A stretch of DNA of 64,000 nucleotides from an uncultured Verrucomicrobiae bacterium (GTDB lineage: Bacteria; Verrucomicrobiota; Verrucomicrobiia; Limisphaerales; AAA164-E04): positions 25,872 to 89,871 of the forward strand of contig CALSPN010000008.1 of the NCBI GenBank assembly GCA_943788245.1, written 5' to 3'. The notes beneath the pieces are model-generated. The model was not told the DNA's origin, did no database searches, and saw only the letters and a program-made list of their open reading frames with translations. A program made the position numbers and the translations under genes. Below are positions 62,735 to 64,000 of the stretch, one piece after another. Position 1 is the first letter of the stretch, and each line of letters starts with the position of its first letter.

Positions 62735-63583
62735 ATGAAACTACTGAGATTTGGTGAATTAGGGCAGGAAAAGCCTGGGATGCTGGACGCGGATGGGAAT
62801 TTGCGTTCATTGGCAAACGTGATTGATGATTTGAGTGGTGCTGCTTTGACCCGCGCAGGATTGGATCAGCTTAAGAACATTGACCCCACCACATTGCCGC
62901 AAGTTGAAGGTGACCCACGCATCGGCGCTTGTGTTGGGGAGGTGAGCAAATTCATGTGCATCGGCTTGAATTACAGCGATCATGCCGAAGAGTCCGGTAT
63001 GGAAGTACCCGCAGAGCCCGTATTGTTCATGAAAGCTACCTCTGCCATTTGTGGTCCTTTTGATGATGTGTTGATTCCGCCAGGCTCGGAAAAAACGGAT
63101 TGGGAAGTGGAACTGGGCATTGTTATTGGTGATCGTGCCAAGCATGTTTCCGAAGAGAACGCGTTGGACCATGTGGCTGGTTACTGCGTGATCAACGATC
63201 TCTCAGAGCGGGCGTATCAACTGGAACGATGCGGGCAGTGGGTCAAAGGTAAAAGTTATGATACGTTTGCTCCCATGGGGCCATGGTTGGTGACACGAGA
63301 CGAGGTATCCGATCCAAGTAATCTTTCCTTGTGGTTAGAGGTGGATGGACACCGCTATCAGAGTGGGTCGACGCAGAAAATGGTGTTTGGAGTCGCCAAA
63401 CTTGTCTCTTACTTGAGTTCATTTATGACTCTCAATCCTGGCGATATCATTTCAACCGGAACTCCACCAGGTGTGGGATTGGGGCAGAAACCGCCGATCT
63501 ATCTCAAACCAGGGCAAATCATGCGTCTCTCCGTCGATGGGCTGGGAGAACAACAACAGACTACCAAAGCTGACAGCCTTTAA
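62735..63583 (+). CDS. FAH-family hydrolase, 2,4-diketo-3-deoxy-L-fuconate hydrolase-like
   Basis: This 282-residue cytoplasmic enzyme has the fumarylacetoacetate hydrolase fold. The metal/active-site motifs are CIGLNYSDHAEESGM, ILFMKA-type EPVLFMKATSAICGP, TDWEVELGIVIG and GYCVINDLSER. The C-terminal DIISTGTPPGVGLGQKPP is typical. The arrangement from MKLLRFGELGQEKPG onward is close to the subgroup annotated as 2,4-diketo-3-deoxy-L-fuconate hydrolase, which ends non-phosphorylated fucose breakdown; ureidoglycolate lyase is the main alternative. Next to sulfatases, a fucose-sulfate substrate such as fucoidan is a reasonable guess. A GGAGG lies 26 nt before the ATG. Intact. Confidence 0.88.
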   Translation: MKLLRFGELGQEKPGMLDADGNLRSLANVIDDLSGAALTRAGLDQLKNIDPTTLPQVEGDPRIGACVGEVSKFMCIGLNYSDHAEESGMEVPAEPVLFMKATSAICGPFDDVLIPPGSEKTDWEVELGIVIGDRAKHVSEENALDHVAGYCVINDLSERAYQLERCGQWVKGKSYDTFAPMGPWLVTRDEVSDPSNLSLWLEVDGHRYQSGSTQKMVFGVAKLVSYLSSFMTLNPGDIISTGTPPGVGLGQKPPIYLKPGQIMRLSVDGLGEQQQTTKADSL

Positions 63584-64000
63584 GTTTTAAAATCGCACTT
63601 GAAACCTTTTACCGAACCGGGCGGTTTGCCTGTACACCTGCGAAGTGTGATTACCATCAGACGTTTTAAAGTGACAGCAGTCACGCGTGTTCCTCGATCA
63701 TCCACATATTAGCCCGTTTTTAAATCAGTAAGTCCAGACCTCCATCCTGCAGTGTCTATTCTGTGGCGATGAAACTTTTAGCGTTTCCTTCATCAAGGTT
63801 ACCATTTTCTTGATATGTATTCGGTGCGAAATGATATATTTTAGAGCGATCAGGTGAAAAAAGGACTAAGCGATGTAAACTATCAATCAACATCCTGCAG
63901 AGGGAAAAGTGTAAAAAGTTTATTTTTGTGATTATTTTGGCTTCCTTGTACTTCTTAACCGCTTGAAATTTATTCTAAACCAATTCTGCAGGTAAAATTC
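63584..64000. other. Region after the FAH gene, window end
   Basis: 417 bp with no recognisable gene. Small inverted repeats are present (AACCG/CGGTT near 63615, GTGAC/GTCAC near 63672), but none has the stem-plus-T-run form of a terminator. Confidence 0.45.

Noticed and set aside
1..64000. CRISPR array, insertion sequence, prophage or rRNA operon
   Set aside because: No regularly spaced repeats, transposase, integrase, phage structural gene or rRNA sequence was seen on either strand.

Overview
The window looks like a chromosomal segment of a marine Verrucomicrobiota bacterium, probably Opitutae/Puniceicoccales-like. The evidence is family content: type I sulfatases with formylglycine motifs, a Planctomycete-type cytochrome/PSD1 protein next to a DUF1501 protein, CotH/lamin-tail surface proteins, an FG-GAP/ASPIC-UnbV protein, and the LQSSTDLQNW-type C-terminal domain common in secreted verrucomicrobial proteins. 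The taxon is inferred from these families, not from a marker search.

Layout. 1-5.3 kb: 3' end of an ABC-F ATPase, lolC-lolD export genes, a PDZ membrane protein, and a ClpX-like unfoldase with no zinc domain. 5.5-8.4 kb: a two-gene operon of a TauE/SafE permease and a fusion of a diiron ferritin-like (DUF455) domain with an ATP-grasp ligase, the most unusual gene here. 8.5-17.2 kb: an outer-membrane beta-barrel gene and an RND efflux operon of one lipoprotein adaptor and two permeases. 17.4-19.3 kb: rpsB-tsf, ending in a clear terminator. 20-26.5 kb: a sulfatase, prfB with its programmed +1 frameshift, trpC, metY and metX. 26.5-29.4 kb: an outer-membrane protein, eda-purC and tRNA-Gly(GCC) with a good promoter. 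29.5-35.1 kb: a giant secreted subtilisin carrying FG-GAP and cadherin-like repeats. 35.3-39.3 kb: hisI, an aldo/keto reductase, glutathione peroxidase, a POT transporter and a Dabb protein. 39.4-45 kb: a giant lamin-tail/CotH protein, followed by remnants of a sulfatase and of an AlkD-type gene. 45.3-53 kb: a TPR protein, a small XRE regulator, a 1168-residue ASPIC/UnbV protein, and a NhaR-like LysR regulator divergent from a SulP anion transporter. 53.6-63.6 kb: an ankyrin-CotH lipoprotein, a sulfatase, an exported VOC protein, PSD1 and DUF1501 proteins, and a fumarylacetoacetate hydrolase-fold enzyme. The last group looks like part of a sulfated-polysaccharide utilisation locus.

Twelve genes, including the essential tsf, are interrupted by frameshifts. 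I traced 31 of them and every one is repaired by removing exactly one base, usually from a homopolymer; the frame arithmetic agrees in each gene. Insertion-biased sequencing error is the simplest explanation, so these genes are annotated as single intact CDSs over their full span. The prfB shift is different: it is the conserved programmed site. The two remnants at 44.3-45.05 kb lack their middle parts and do look genuinely decayed.

No CRISPR array, insertion sequence, prophage or rRNA gene was seen.
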